A DNA stretch of 64,000 nt, from NCBI RefSeq assembly GCF_020379485.1, contig NC_063444.1:1684652-1748651 (forward strand), read 5' to 3'. Shown here piece after piece: positions 1 to 13,002 of this stretch. Below the pieces are notes generated by a model. It was not told where the DNA came from and did no database searches. It worked only from the letters and a program-made list of their open reading frames with translations. A program made the translations under genes and the position numbers. The first letter of the stretch is position 1, and each line of letters starts with the position of its first letter. The DNA is from Brassica napus (lineage: Eukaryota > Streptophyta > Magnoliopsida > Brassicales > Brassicaceae).

Positions 1-381
1 CATGCCTTTTCAAGTTTAACAGTACAAAAACACATTTATACGGGAGCAAAAGCATTCATGATCGAATTTCTAAATGTGGGACATAGTTCATCAACTGGTA
101 ATACGAATCACCTGTCTTAAAGATCAGATTCCATTTGCTGAGAGTATGTACATGCATGGAACAGCTTTATATAAAACCGCACAAAATGTATGTAAGGTGT
201 TACTAGACTGAATACAAGTTCACCCTAATCCTCAGTTTTGAGCCTAAGAAAAGTTCTGGTGAATTTACAGACTCTAGTAATTGAACTTTGAAATGAAACA
301 ACATGCAGTGGTTAGATATCATTATCAGAGCTAGGTGAATCAGGCCAACATGCATGACGGCACATCCAGTAAGTAATTTAC

Positions 382-2149
382 CTTTTTGAAACCAGCAATC
401 ACATGTAGCGGAACAAAACCCTGATCATCCATGTGCCCACGAAGATACGTGTCTCTAATCAAATTCTCTTCACTGTAACAAAAAAAAGTAACATGGCATC
501 TAAATTACTCCTTCCCAGAAGAGAAATGAGACGAATAAGAGAGATTCAATACAAAAGGAACTACCTAAAATAATAATGTACTTGCTTCTGTAGTTTAACG
601 TTTAGAGGAGGATCTTGGACTTGGTAAAAGACTGGACCAGGCGAGAGAGGGCCGATGAAAGGCATACGGGGATAATATGGAGATGCCAATTCTGAAACGA
701 AGACGCATTAGAAAAAACAATAAACAAAAATTCAAAGACGTGATCTTTCAATGTGTCTCACCAGAAGGGAAAGGCACAGGCCCGCCAAAAGGCTGAATAG
801 GCTGAGCTGCCATAAACTGAGGAGGAATTGACTGAATATGTGGAGGTTGATGTCTTACAAATGCTGGGGCACCTCTTTGTGAATGTGCTCTCCCATTAAA
901 GCTTCTGCTGAAATTCCAGTTTTGATTCCCGTGCTCCTGGTTGCGCCTGCCACCATGACTCTGGTGGTGGTGGTGATGGTTACCATTCTGGTTCCTGTGA
1001 GAGTCTCGTGGTGAAAAGCTGTCACTACCACCACCGTGGGTTTGCGATGCAGAGCCATTCCTCTGGTTTTGACCTCTAGGAGAAGGGTTGTGCGAAGGCG
1101 TTTCGACAAGTGGACCTTGCGGCGATGGTTGAGAATTAGAACCATTAGCAGCGGATCCAGAAGCGCTGTTATTCCGTTTAAATGATCTCTGGCGCGAGGT
1201 GTTTGGTGTTGGGTTAGGGTTTGCACGACCACCTTGCTTTGGTGCAGGAACAGAAGCATTTGCATTTCCCTAAACCAAAAGACACACAAGCATTCTCATT
1301 GTTAAATCAGGATAACAAGAACCATCCACATGAATAAGTGAAGGCATACATTAAAAAAAAAAAAGAAAGAAAGAATTTTGACATTACAAATCCAAAAGAA
1401 AAGATTTTTAACAGAAGAAACATCTAAAGAGTTTCATATCCGTTGATGGTACAGAACTCAGTGGATTAAAACTGCATTTGCAATCCAATAGGAAGATATT
1501 AAAACACACACATATGCAGATGCTGATGATACATTGCAGTAAAAATCCAACAGCAGCGAAGATTAAGAAACAATCAAAAGCTATAAAAGTTGATAGCAAC
1601 CACACAACAAAGAAGCTTCATCAATCTCTAGTCATTTTCGCAACAAACGGATAAAAAAAAAGATAAATACTTTCATCAATCACACGAAGCCAGAGTCATG
1701 AGAATCAATCAAACCTGAGAAACGGTAACCACCACCGATGAGGAAGAAGGTACATCGCCGAGACTCTTTAACGAATCGGAGGAAGATTTGCTGGAGGGAG
1801 CTTTGGTAGTCTCCGAAAGAGCAGGCCACGACGAAGCTCCCATGACAGGTCCAGCCTCAGAAGAAGCACCATTAGATGGCCTTTTCCAAACAGGCTTCTT
1901 CCCTGCATTTCCCTGAGCACCACCAGACTCCTCCGATCTATCGTCTCCGGCAACCGGAGCAGGTGGAGGAGCAACGGACGCAGAAGGAATCGGATCTCTG
2001 CGTTGAGGAGAGGAAGGAGCGGCGGAGGAGGAGATCGTCCGCGGCTCTGATTCGCCGCGGACGATCTGACTCCACGGAGAGGGACGGCGTGATTGCGCGG
2101 GGCTGCCGCGATTCTCGCTCGTAGAAGAAGCGGCGGAGGCCATCATCAA
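382..2149 (-). CDS. LARP1C: La-related protein 1C-like RNA-binding protein (5' part, runs off left edge)
   Basis: Four exons read on the minus strand: 2149-1715, 1269-762, 691-565 and 472-382, all with AG/GT borders and in phase; positions 1-381 look like intron, so the C-terminal half lies outside the window. The N-terminal region is low complexity, rich in Ser, Pro, Asn and Gln, with a His run from a CAC/CAT repeat near 960. Exons 3 and 4 encode the start of the La-type winged-helix motif (KLQKQVHYYFS, then ENLIRDTYLRGHMDDQGFVP), which in this family binds the 3' end of RNA. Arabidopsis LARP1c is a cytoplasmic protein tied to mRNA stability and leaf senescence (family knowledge). Three Met codons open the frame; the third, at 2143, matches the start I recall for Arabidopsis. 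Confidence 0.88.
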
Positions 2150-2449
2150 CGGGGCAAAAATTAGGGTTTGGTAATGAGCTCCGATCGATAGTAAAATATC
2201 TAAACAACCCTGGAGAAGAAGAGAGTTAGCTTGTGAAATAATAATCCGACGAAGCCTCCGTGTGATTCAGAGAGTTTAGCGTTATGATTTGACTTAAATG
2301 CGCGACGAAAATGGAAACTGGGCGATTTTTTTTCCAAAAAACAAAAATTTAATTTCCACAGAAGGAGAAGACGATGAAGAAGAGCAAGTCTAGTCTCTCT
2401 CTTTAGTTTTTTGTTTTCTTCCGTTTTTATTCTTTTTTTTATATATATT

Positions 2450-2667
2450 TCCATTTTTATTACATTTTCTTCTTTTCCGTTTTGATTTTTGTTTGCTTAC
2501 CGGTTGTCGTGGAAGTAGTAAGTTACTAACTTACCCTTTGTCTTAGCACAGTAGAAAAAAACACATTTTTATTACATTTTCTTCTTTTTTGTTTGCTTAC
2601 CCGTCGCCGTGGAAGTTACTAACTTACCCTTTGTTTATTAACACAGTAGAAAAACACATTGTCTTAC
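2450..2667. repeat. Imperfect tandem duplication of about 110 bp upstream of LARP1C
   Basis: Two diverged copies lie head to tail at about 2452-2564 and 2565-2667. Both contain TTTTTATTACATTTTCTTC, a TTTGCTTACC block, GTGGAAGT, ACTAACTTACCCTTTG and ACACAGTAGAAAAA. They sit 300 to 520 bp upstream of the LARP1C start, so they may touch its promoter. No coding potential is seen. Confidence 0.6.
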
Positions 2668-3125
2668 TCTGAATCTTATTGGCTGATGAGCCTCTGGGAG
2701 GATTAGTAAGTTGACAATCATCAAACGTGTCACTAAATGATTGGTCAAAACGGTTTGTAGTGTGAAAAAACGAAACTAAAAATAAAACTTTTGACCTTTT
2801 TATAATTTTTTCAAAAAATTAGTTCAGAAGATGTGGTTCTAATTCTTACTGTTCTGTGTTCAAAAAAAAAAAAAAAATTCTTACTGTTCTAACGTTAATC
2901 TTGACGATTATATTTTCAAAGTTTTAAATTTATTACTTTTATGATGGAGATTTGTTGTACCTACCATTTATAAATGTTACTAACTATAATCTTAGACAGT
3001 TTTGGCAGTGAATATATCATGGACCATGGTTATTGACTTTTGGGAGAAAACATCCATGGTTATTGATAATTGTTAGTTATTAGTTTAAGAAAAAGACTTC
3101 TTATTGTTTCAAATATAAGTAACTT

Positions 3126-4626
3126 GACTACTATTAAATCATCCCCTGTATATTAATTGAGAAGCATTTGAAAAATTAGAACTTTAATTTTGTATTAATT
3201 AAAAAAAACCCTAAATTCTAGGTGGCACTCTAAATGCCTTCTAAATTCCATTTTAAAAAATTCTAAAGCATCTAATATAAAGTATAGTTTAATCTAATGG
3301 TGTCACATTATTTCATAATTATATAACACTGGAGAACATTATATTAACCTAAAATATAGGAAGTGTGTATTCTTTCCTTAAATAAAAGCTACAAAATTAC
3401 CTAATATGATTTATATATATATGGCAATTAATGATTATGAATAATAAAGATTTGATAACAATTTTTGCATCATTTTTCATTTTTGTTTAAATTTATATTA
3501 TTAAAAAAAATTAAACAATCACATTAACCATATAATAAAAAATTATATTTTTTCTTATATGTTATATTTTGAATTTTTTAAAATGACTTTAAATTACAAA
3601 AATGAGGAAACCTTATATGTTATATATATATTTTTTAAACGACTTTAAAATACAAAAATGAGGACACCTTATATGTTATATTTTTCTTATATGTTAGAAT
3701 TTTCTTATATGTTATATTTTGAATTTTTTTAAAACGACTTTAAATTACAAAAATGTAAGTTTTCCTTAAGTATACGACTAAAAACATTAAAATGACATGT
3801 ATCAATTCGAATGTTGATTTGAAAGCTTTCAAAACCATATGGAATATAAATGTCAAAATAATTTAACTGTGGAAACAATACTGTTTATTTTTTTCAAGAA
3901 TGTGTTCAATGGAAAAAATAAGGTTTTTATGTCATAATTTGTTTAATGTCCCACTAGAGAACATTATATTAACCTAAAATATAAGAAGTGTGTATTCTTT
4001 CCTTAAATAAAAACTACAGAATTACCTAATATGATTTACATATATATGACAATTAATGATTATGAATAATAAAGATTTGATAACAATTTTTGCATCCATC
4101 TTCATTTTTGTTTAATTTTATATTATTAAAAAAATAAACAATCACATTAACTATATAATAAAAAAATTAGATTTTTTCTTATATGTTATATTTTGAATTT
4201 TTTAAAACAACTTTAAATTAAAAAAATTTAAGTTTTCCTTAAGTATACGACTAAAAACATTAAAATGACATCTATCAATTCGATGGTTGATTTGAAAGCT
4301 TTCAAAATCATATGGAAGATAAAAGTCAAAATAATTCAAGTGTGAAAACAATACTGTTCACTTTTTTCAAGAATGTGTTCGATGGAAAAAATAAAGTTTT
4401 TATGTGATAATTTGTTTAATGTTCAATCCGATCAACCCATGATGTATTAATTATAGTTTTGTTCCATTATTTTTAATAAAAATTGATCTGATCAATCGGA
4501 AAGAAATTATATAATAACAACAAAAATATTTTATCTATATAAATAAAATGATCAAATATATAAAATAAACTATCGATAATATATACAAATAAACTCATCC
4601 TGCGCAAGGCGCATTTCTTATCCTAG
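3126..4626 (+). mobile_element. Non-autonomous Helitron-like element
   Basis: The right end has the classic Helitron 3' signature: a short GC-rich hairpin (TGCGC AAG GCGCA, 4601-4613) followed after nine bases by CTAG at 4623-4626 and a T. The left end near 3126 shows CTACTATTAAAT followed by TTGAGAAGCATTTG, like the 5' ends of Brassicaceae Helitrons; the exact first base is uncertain because no clean TC is present. The interior is AT-rich, has no transposase and carries an internal tandem duplication (3330-3945 and 3957-4430). Helitrons leave no target-site duplication and none is seen. Confidence 0.6.
3330..4430. repeat. Tandem duplication inside the Helitron-like element
   Basis: A block starting GAGAACATTATATTAACC at about 3333 recurs at about 3957, with the shared core TATGAATAATAAAGATTTGATAACA and the tail GAATGTGTTC near 3900 and 4371. 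The first copy is longer because a short unit (CTTATATGTTATATTTTGAATTTTTT plus a CTTTAAATTACAAAAATG segment) is repeated about three times at 3555-3760. No reading frame of note. Confidence 0.65.
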
Positions 4627-5054
4627 TTGATTATTACTAGCCTAGTAATGTTGTCATCTTGGTTTAAAATGTATATTGGTTGCTGACCAAAATAATGTCA
4701 ATATTACACCAAATTGAACATTTCTTAAAAACAGTATACAAAACATTCTGTGAAATACAAATATCTGTAATGTGAATCTTCTCCCTTATCTGTACAGACA
4801 TGGTCATGGACTCGTGTTGGTGCAATCATGTTTACGCCTTGGATATGTGTTATCTGACAATAATGTTCTAATAGAGTTGAATAAGAGTGATATGTGTAAG
4901 AAACTGTCAAAGCTAGAGTCGAAAGAGTGGTAGGAGTGGAAGGAAGAACATATATTTCCTGAAGAGGCTGATCTCTATAATCTCATTATGATACAAACAA
5001 AATGTGTGTTTTTTGGATTGGACTTTTAAGAAGATTACTACTACAAACTAAACT

Positions 5055-7439
5055 CTATAAAAGTGGAAATAATATGAACAAAAATCTGAAGAAAGACCAT
5101 AGCGTTACTGTTTTAAATCTTTGGTTGGTGGAAGATGAGCTACTTTCGGAGTTGGTTTGGTTTGTTCTGTGTAGCTCCTCTGAGGAGTTGTTATTATGAG
5201 TCCTTATCCCGGCTGCCATTGCCGGAGCCACCGCCTCTGTTTTGTTTGCTCCGGTAAGAGTTGTCTTTGTCTCTTCAATATCATAGCCTGCGTCAAGAGA
5301 TAAGTCAGTACACACAAATAAGTGTTTCTAGCAAAAACATTAGAGGAAGAAAGAAACTTACAGTCAAACTTTTTCCAAGCTAATACGAGCTTCTCTCTGT
5401 CGAATACTACACGATACCCCGTCATGTAGTTTTCTGTTTCATTAAAGAGTACACAACGTGAGTTCATTATCTAAAGGATATTTCATGATCCATGAAAAAG
5501 AAAAGCTGATCTTACGTCCGATTATGTTGAGTTCAGAGCTTTTGACAATGGCCAGGCAATATACAAGCTCACCCTGTGAAAAATGCAAATTTTCTGTTGA
5601 GAAGGAGAGTGAACGATAGAGAAAGAAGTATAGAAGAGAGAGAGAGAGAGAGAGACTAATGAATGACCTCGGTAGAGATGACTATTATAGGATCGTTGAT
5701 GGTGAAGTGGCTGTTTCCTTTCATTGTGAGGCTTAAACTCGGTATCAAACTCGCATTCGCATCAGAGCTGATAACACAGTTTACAAGATTAGATATGAGT
5801 GGAGGAGACAAAGACGCATTGAATGTTGTGGATAGATACAAACTCATACCTCATGTCATAGCAATAGTTGAAGGGAATCCTCGGATCAGGTGAATGGCGC
5901 TTATCTTGAGCCTGAGAATGGAACTGAAGAAAACAATGTGATTCATAGACTCTTATGAGAAATATTATTGGCGTTTAGATGCTTACACTCTCTGAGACTG
6001 ATGTATACATGGGATCCACCAAATAAGTAAATGAAGTGCCAGTGTCAAACAGAGCTGTAAACTCATCATCTATGAGAGTTGTCCCCACACGTACTCTAGT
6101 CACCGTGATGTTGTAGTTCGGACTGCAACAAATGAAATTAAAAATGTGCATTCTTGGCAAAATCTGATAAAAGTAGTGAATGAGACCACCACTTACTGAG
6201 AAGGGTTGAGATTAAAGGGCGTCTCTTCCTGATCAGAACTACCTTTATCCCCAAAACTAATCCTCCCAACTCCATCATGTCCAAAACACATTGAGAAAGA
6301 ATCAGCAACCAGACCTTCCCTCGCCAACACACTCGGAACCGATATCTTCTCCATACCAAGACCGAATAAACCATTCGGCGCCGCAATGTCAAGAAAAGAA
6401 CCGCTCTGAACCTGTCCACATCTGCACACACATCCCACATTTTTCTTCAGTAAAACTGAAAACACACACACAAGAAGAGAGAGATGCTGCTACTAACCCG
6501 AATGTGACGTAAGCCTCGACACGCTCAGGGCTCTTATCCTCCGTAGTCAAGTGCATAACATCTTCCATGAGAACACCGGAGGTGGAAGTCTGAGCGGAGA
6601 CGTAAGAGACCATGTAAGGGCAAGTGCTGAACGTTCCAAGGCACTGGTTACGCTGCGCGCATAGGCTGTTGTTGCAGGTGACTTTCTTGTTTGTTTTCGA
6701 GAGTTTAGGGTTGTAAATGCTCAGCTCAAACTCCTATTAAACCCACACACACACATAGAATCAATCAAAGTGGGTAAAAGACACGTAAGCAGCAGAGTAA
6801 AGTTAAAGCGTTGAATTAAAAAAAAAAACGTTTACAGAAGAGTAAGCAGGTCCTTCGGTAGGTGCGCATTTGCCGCAATCGCAAGGCACCCAGAAGAGGT
6901 CGCTCCCTGTGTCGAGCGCCACCATGAATCTCATCCCCGGAGTTCCCAATTTCACCGTCGTGTAATGCAAACTTAACATCAAAACATGCAAACAGGTGAA
7001 AAAAAGGATCAGACTTTATACTGAAAACAGAGCATCTGAGAACAGAATCGAACTTACAATCAGAAAGGATCAAACTTTATCACTGAAAAAAACAGAGAAT
7101 CTCTTGAACTTACAATCCGAGGGAGCTGATGCGAGAAGTGGAGTTTCCGTCGGAGAAAGTGAGAGCGGACGACTCGGATTCCTCGGAATCGGAGAGGCGG
7201 CGGCGGCCGCGGATGAGGCGGTCGCGGAGGACGAGGGCGTTGTAGTACTCGAAGGTTCCTTTAGGGGGGAAAGTGCTACCGAATCGTCCGGTTAAATCGG
7301 ACCAGCGCTTGACTTCGTCGGAGAATCGGTGGTGCATCTCGAAGGTGAAGATTCGAGCTTTGGAGCAGCTCGGGGAGGTTAGTAGCAGCGTCAGAACCGG
7401 GATCAAGAAGAGAGTGGTCTTGAAGAAAAACGCCGACAT
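5055..7439 (-). CDS. Pepsin-like aspartyl protease, probably secreted and GPI-anchored
   Basis: Ten exons (7439-7114, 6971-6836, 6733-6498, 6421-6197, 6122-5987, 5923-5850, 5767-5668, 5573-5516, 5433-5362, 5287-5055) join in frame to 531 residues. A hydrophobic signal peptide covers residues 3 to about 22. The two catalytic aspartates sit in DTGSDL (D129) and DTGTSF (D334), the A1 family pair. A Cys-rich insert follows the first Asp. The C terminus is Ser/Thr/Asn-rich and ends in a hydrophobic tail, which suggests a GPI anchor; in this family that places the enzyme at the plasma membrane or cell wall. It corresponds to Arabidopsis AT4G35880 as I recall that sequence. The substrate cannot be told. 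A GA/CT microsatellite lies about 150 bp upstream of the start and a smaller one (5633-5654) lies in the intron between the 5767-5668 and 5573-5516 exons. Confidence 0.93.
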
Positions 7440-7584
7440 TGTGAATCGATTCTCGTTTTCTTCTAGTATTGTGCTATTTTCTCGGGAAAAATCATGACAT
7501 TGGTAAAATCAAGGAGTAAATTGAAAATCGAAGTTAGGTATTTTGAGGAATGAGGAAAAAAGATGTAGACTTTGCGAGGAAGAG

Positions 7585-7588
<4 letters not shown>

Positions 7589-7632
<44 letters not shown>
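7589..7632. repeat. (AG)22 microsatellite upstream of the aspartyl protease
   Basis: An uninterrupted run of 22 AG units lies about 150 bp upstream of the protease ATG. On the gene's strand it reads as a CT tract, a composition common in plant 5' UTRs and core promoters and a possible GAGA-factor (BPC) binding site. Its length makes it likely to vary between lines. Confidence 0.9.
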
Positions 7633-7636
<4 letters not shown>

Positions 7637-7965
7637 ATTTTGTTATTCGTCTTCTTCGTTAGGTGAGTGAGTAACAGTCCATGTGTTGGAAGAAAAGTGG
7701 GTCCCGCCTGCTAATTTCTGTTTTTATTCTGACTTCTTAATCCCATGAATGATTATTAATTAATGCTTAAAGTGATGATGGTGGATCCAGTTGATTTATT
7801 TGCTGTAACCAAAAACAAATGTAATACTCTCCGTAAATCATGGTTCTAAAAAATCGGTTTAAATGATAATTTTCTTAAAATCTGATTTAAACTGATTTAA
7901 AATCGATTTTAACCGGATTAAATCAATTCAATTCTGTTAAATTAAGTAATAATGTTAATATAAAT

Positions 7966-8577
7966 CTATGTTGCATGGAAACTCGGTTGAATGTACGTTT
8001 CACGTTTCGGAATCGTAATTTCTCGGAAACTCGAATAAACGCATTGGAAACTTGTTTCTTAAAAATCTCAGTTTGGAAACTTAGTGGAAACTTACGTTTC
8101 TGTTTTGGAAACTTGCGTTTCTGTTATGAAAACGCTAGAACTTTCCAATTGGTTATGATTTGTATTTTAGTTAAACTATTTAATAGGCGCTTACGCTTTA
8201 CTAAGAAGTGCGAAAGGGTTTTTCTTGCTTGTTTAGTAAAGTCACGCTTCTTTATTTAGAACTGAGTAGGTGATTGCTGGGGGCAGGGCACTCTTCATTC
8301 TTTTTAAGTATTGAGTTTTTGTTATTTTGAATTTCTTATATGATTTTGATGTACAATGATGATTTTTTCCGTATGATTAAATAGAATGACTATTTGTTTA
8401 TTTGTATTCTAAGATATACTAAACATAATAAAAATGAATGCAATTATTAATCAGTTACATATATATTTATAGATGTTTCTAAAATGTTTCCAAAGCAAAA
8501 AAAAAAACTCAAAAGCATGATCCACGTTTTGAAACGTTTCGTTTCCAAGTATTCGCTTCCGTTTCTATGCGACCTAG
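7966..8577. mobile_element. hAT-like non-autonomous DNA element (612 bp)
   Basis: The left end CTATGTTGCATGGAAAC matches the reverse complement of the right end, CTAGGTCGCATAGAAAC, and similarity continues for about 30 bases. Flanking 8-base direct repeats ATATAAAT (7958-7965) and GTATAAAT (8578-8585) differ at one base; 8 bp is the hAT target-duplication length. The interior is rich in GGAAACTT/CGTTTC and has no transposase. The imperfect ends suggest an old insertion. Confidence 0.5.
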
Positions 8578-8980
8578 GTATAAATCCATAAATTTATTTA
8601 ATTTCTCTTGTTTTGTATATTTAATTTATAAAAATAGTTTAATAAATAAATCTAAAAATTAAAATATCTTATATAAATGTAAAATAGATATAAAATACAT
8701 TAATAATTGGTTAACGTCTAGGCTCCGTATAAACTCTGTATTATCTGCCTAATCGATAATCCTGTATAGAATGCTTATTTATTGTCTAGTGATTTCTTCA
8801 ACATTGGGATAGATTATACAAACTTACAGGGGGAACTTGGAACTTTGGAAAATCTAACATTATAATGAGGCAATTTCAAGCCTCTTCGGTGTGCCATGTC
8901 AGCAGGTTTGTGGACCCGCGTTTATTTTTTTAAAACCCTATAGTCTTGGTAAAATGGCTATGAACAACAAAATACACTTT

Positions 8981-9060
8981 AACAAAGTGGTCTAAGGTTT
9001 CTAATTAAGTTCGCCAGTTTGTGGGTTCAAGCCACGCAACCGCCATATTATATGGGTCTC
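8981..9060 (+). mobile_element. tRNA-related SINE-like fragment
   Basis: A box A-like segment (AACAAAGTGGTCTAAGG, 8981-8997) is followed 27 bp later by a box B-like GGTTCAAGCC (9024-9033). This is the spacing of an internal pol III promoter in tRNA-derived SINEs. No target duplication or A tail was found, so the ends are unclear. Confidence 0.35.
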
Positions 9061-10832
9061 ACTCAAAATAAATTATTTTTTCATTTTTTCGATATAATGT
9101 CATATGATAATGATAAATGGACTTCTTCAAAAAATAAAAAAGGTTCGATATTATGTTATGATAAATGGGTTTTGACTCTTGAGTTTCCAAGAAAGTAAGA
9201 AACAGCTTTTCTTCGTCAATTTCTCCATTTCCCCATCTTAAATCAATTCATTATTAATGGTCTTGATTCGTAACACCTCCTTAAATCCTCCTTATACATA
9301 CTTCATCTTAAACAAAGAATCCCTTCATCTTTAAAACTCTCAACAATTCCTCTACTGGTTACAGCTTAAGGGAGAATACAGAGTAACGAAAGTTGGTAAC
9401 ATCAGCAGATTGTTCAATTTCGACTTATCGTGCATTTCAGCGTGAGTGAGTTGAACTAGAAAAAAGGAGATCCGATGTCGTTAGAAGCACAAAAACAGTT
9501 GCTTCATTATGCCGTGAGAATAAAATGATGAAAATATATAAGAAGCAATGGTAAGATCTTTTTAAAACTTGAATATTTCAAATTGAAGGCATATTGAGTG
9601 ATATCAGCTGCGCAGTTTCTTTTTTTTTTGTCGTAGGCTTTTTAAACCGTTAGAATATATGCAGATCTTCTAGGTATCAAACTCACAAAAGAACATTAAA
9701 TCTCACCATCACAAACATATGAGATCCATGCGTCGGCAGATTAAAAGTGAAAGAAACGAAAAAGAATAATGGAGATTTGGGAAGAATCTTCATGCTCTCT
9801 GTTAGGCTAGATTGACGGTGAACTCGAGCTGATGGCATGACGGCGAGATTGCGAAGATGGTGTGACGTTGAGCTTGAGCACATGTGAGATGATGGCGTGA
9901 AGTCGACCTTGAGCTCCGCCTTGGATTCATCTCCGGGGAGCCTCCAGAGCTTCGTCACCAGCGAATCTTCGTATTCTTCAACTCCATTATCATCTTCTTA
10001 TGTTTTATGTCGATCAAAATTCTTGAACATGAAAGCACTAATAACACAAATACTCGATAACATCATCTAAAATAATATATAGAAATATCAAAAGTATATG
10101 AATTCCTAATCATTTTTATATCAATTCAATTATGCTGGGAGATTTACAAATTTCAATCCTGACCATTTTTGGTTAAAACCCGAACAAAAAATATTCACAA
10201 AACAAACATCAAAATCCCATCTAAGCATCATCATTGTCTCCGGCTCCGCGCTTGGGCGGAACTACGAAACTAGTAGATTATAAGTCCAGCTTAGGTTCTG
10301 GTGTAACTAGGTTTGTAACCGTGTAAGTTTCCCAGTCGAAGTTGGGTTGAGAATAAGCTTTGTAATCCACTCAGAATCGGTCCTGGCCAAGTTGGGTTAA
10401 AATTTGTTGGGCCGGCCTATTAAACTGCTCCGTCGACACTGTCCAAGTTGGGTTAAAATGTGTCAAGCATGCAATTTTAGTTAGGTTAAATGAAAGTGAA
10501 ACGAGTTTGATCAATGTGGGTTATCTTGATATATGTTTAACCCATTTATCAAACTATTTTGCTGGATAAGGACAGCTTGTCCATAATTACCAATCCTCTA
10601 ATCAGTTGCAGAGATACGTTTTCATTTTTGCTTCTAAAAGTTTTTAAAATATCTATATACTGTTAAAATAGAAGTCATTACTTAATTCATATGTGATTTT
10701 TTAATTTGGACCCCTCTTAGAAAGTTGTTTAAATTATTTTTTCAACTATTAAATTATTTTTTCAACTATTCAAATATTTCAGCTATTTATTTGGACCATT
10801 CAAATATTTCAACTATTTATATAAAAATTAAT

Positions 10833-12585
<1,753 letters not shown>

Positions 12586-13002
12586 AGAGACCTCGAGATG
12601 TATCTCATGTAATTTGGTGATTCAGAAACTACTTTGCTTTTATTAATCTCTGCAAATGGATACACCAGATTGTATAGTTTTTTTTTTCTCGTATCTTCCT
12701 TGCCAAAATACCAAACTGGTGCATTTGAGATCGTACAGCCTGATCTTTATAAACCAAACAGGCGTTTGCATCTTTTAAATCAATTTCTTACTTTGTACGT
12801 AAAGACAAAGATCTCCAAGGTTGAAGAGCAATTTGAAATCAGATTAACATCTGAAGAATCCTATAGTTAAAGTTTCTTCTTATGAAAAGTCTCCTTATTC
12901 ATCTAAAAGACTGATTGAAAGGCATACCGGGAAGGTTTACAGAGGTCATAATAATCAAATAAAGGCAGAAAACGAAGAAACTGTCCTCTTGGTCCCTGTG
13001 CT
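12586..13002. other. Convergent 3' region between RABB1B and the PPR gene
   Basis: This holds the 3' UTRs of the two convergent genes. No independent gene is supported; short open frames here have no recognisable similarity. Confidence 0.6.

Noticed and set aside
855..1289. 144-codon minus-strand frame overlapping LARP1C exon 2
   Set aside because: It is a shifted frame of the real exon; the true frame gives the SQPSPQGP/HHHHH-rich LARP sequence and joins in phase to exons 1 and 3.
9683..9958. Open frame of 91 codons on the minus strand between the hAT-like element and RABB1B
   Set aside because: The composition comes from short internal repeats (GATGGCATGACGGCGAG-like words); no family resemblance and no neighbouring exons.
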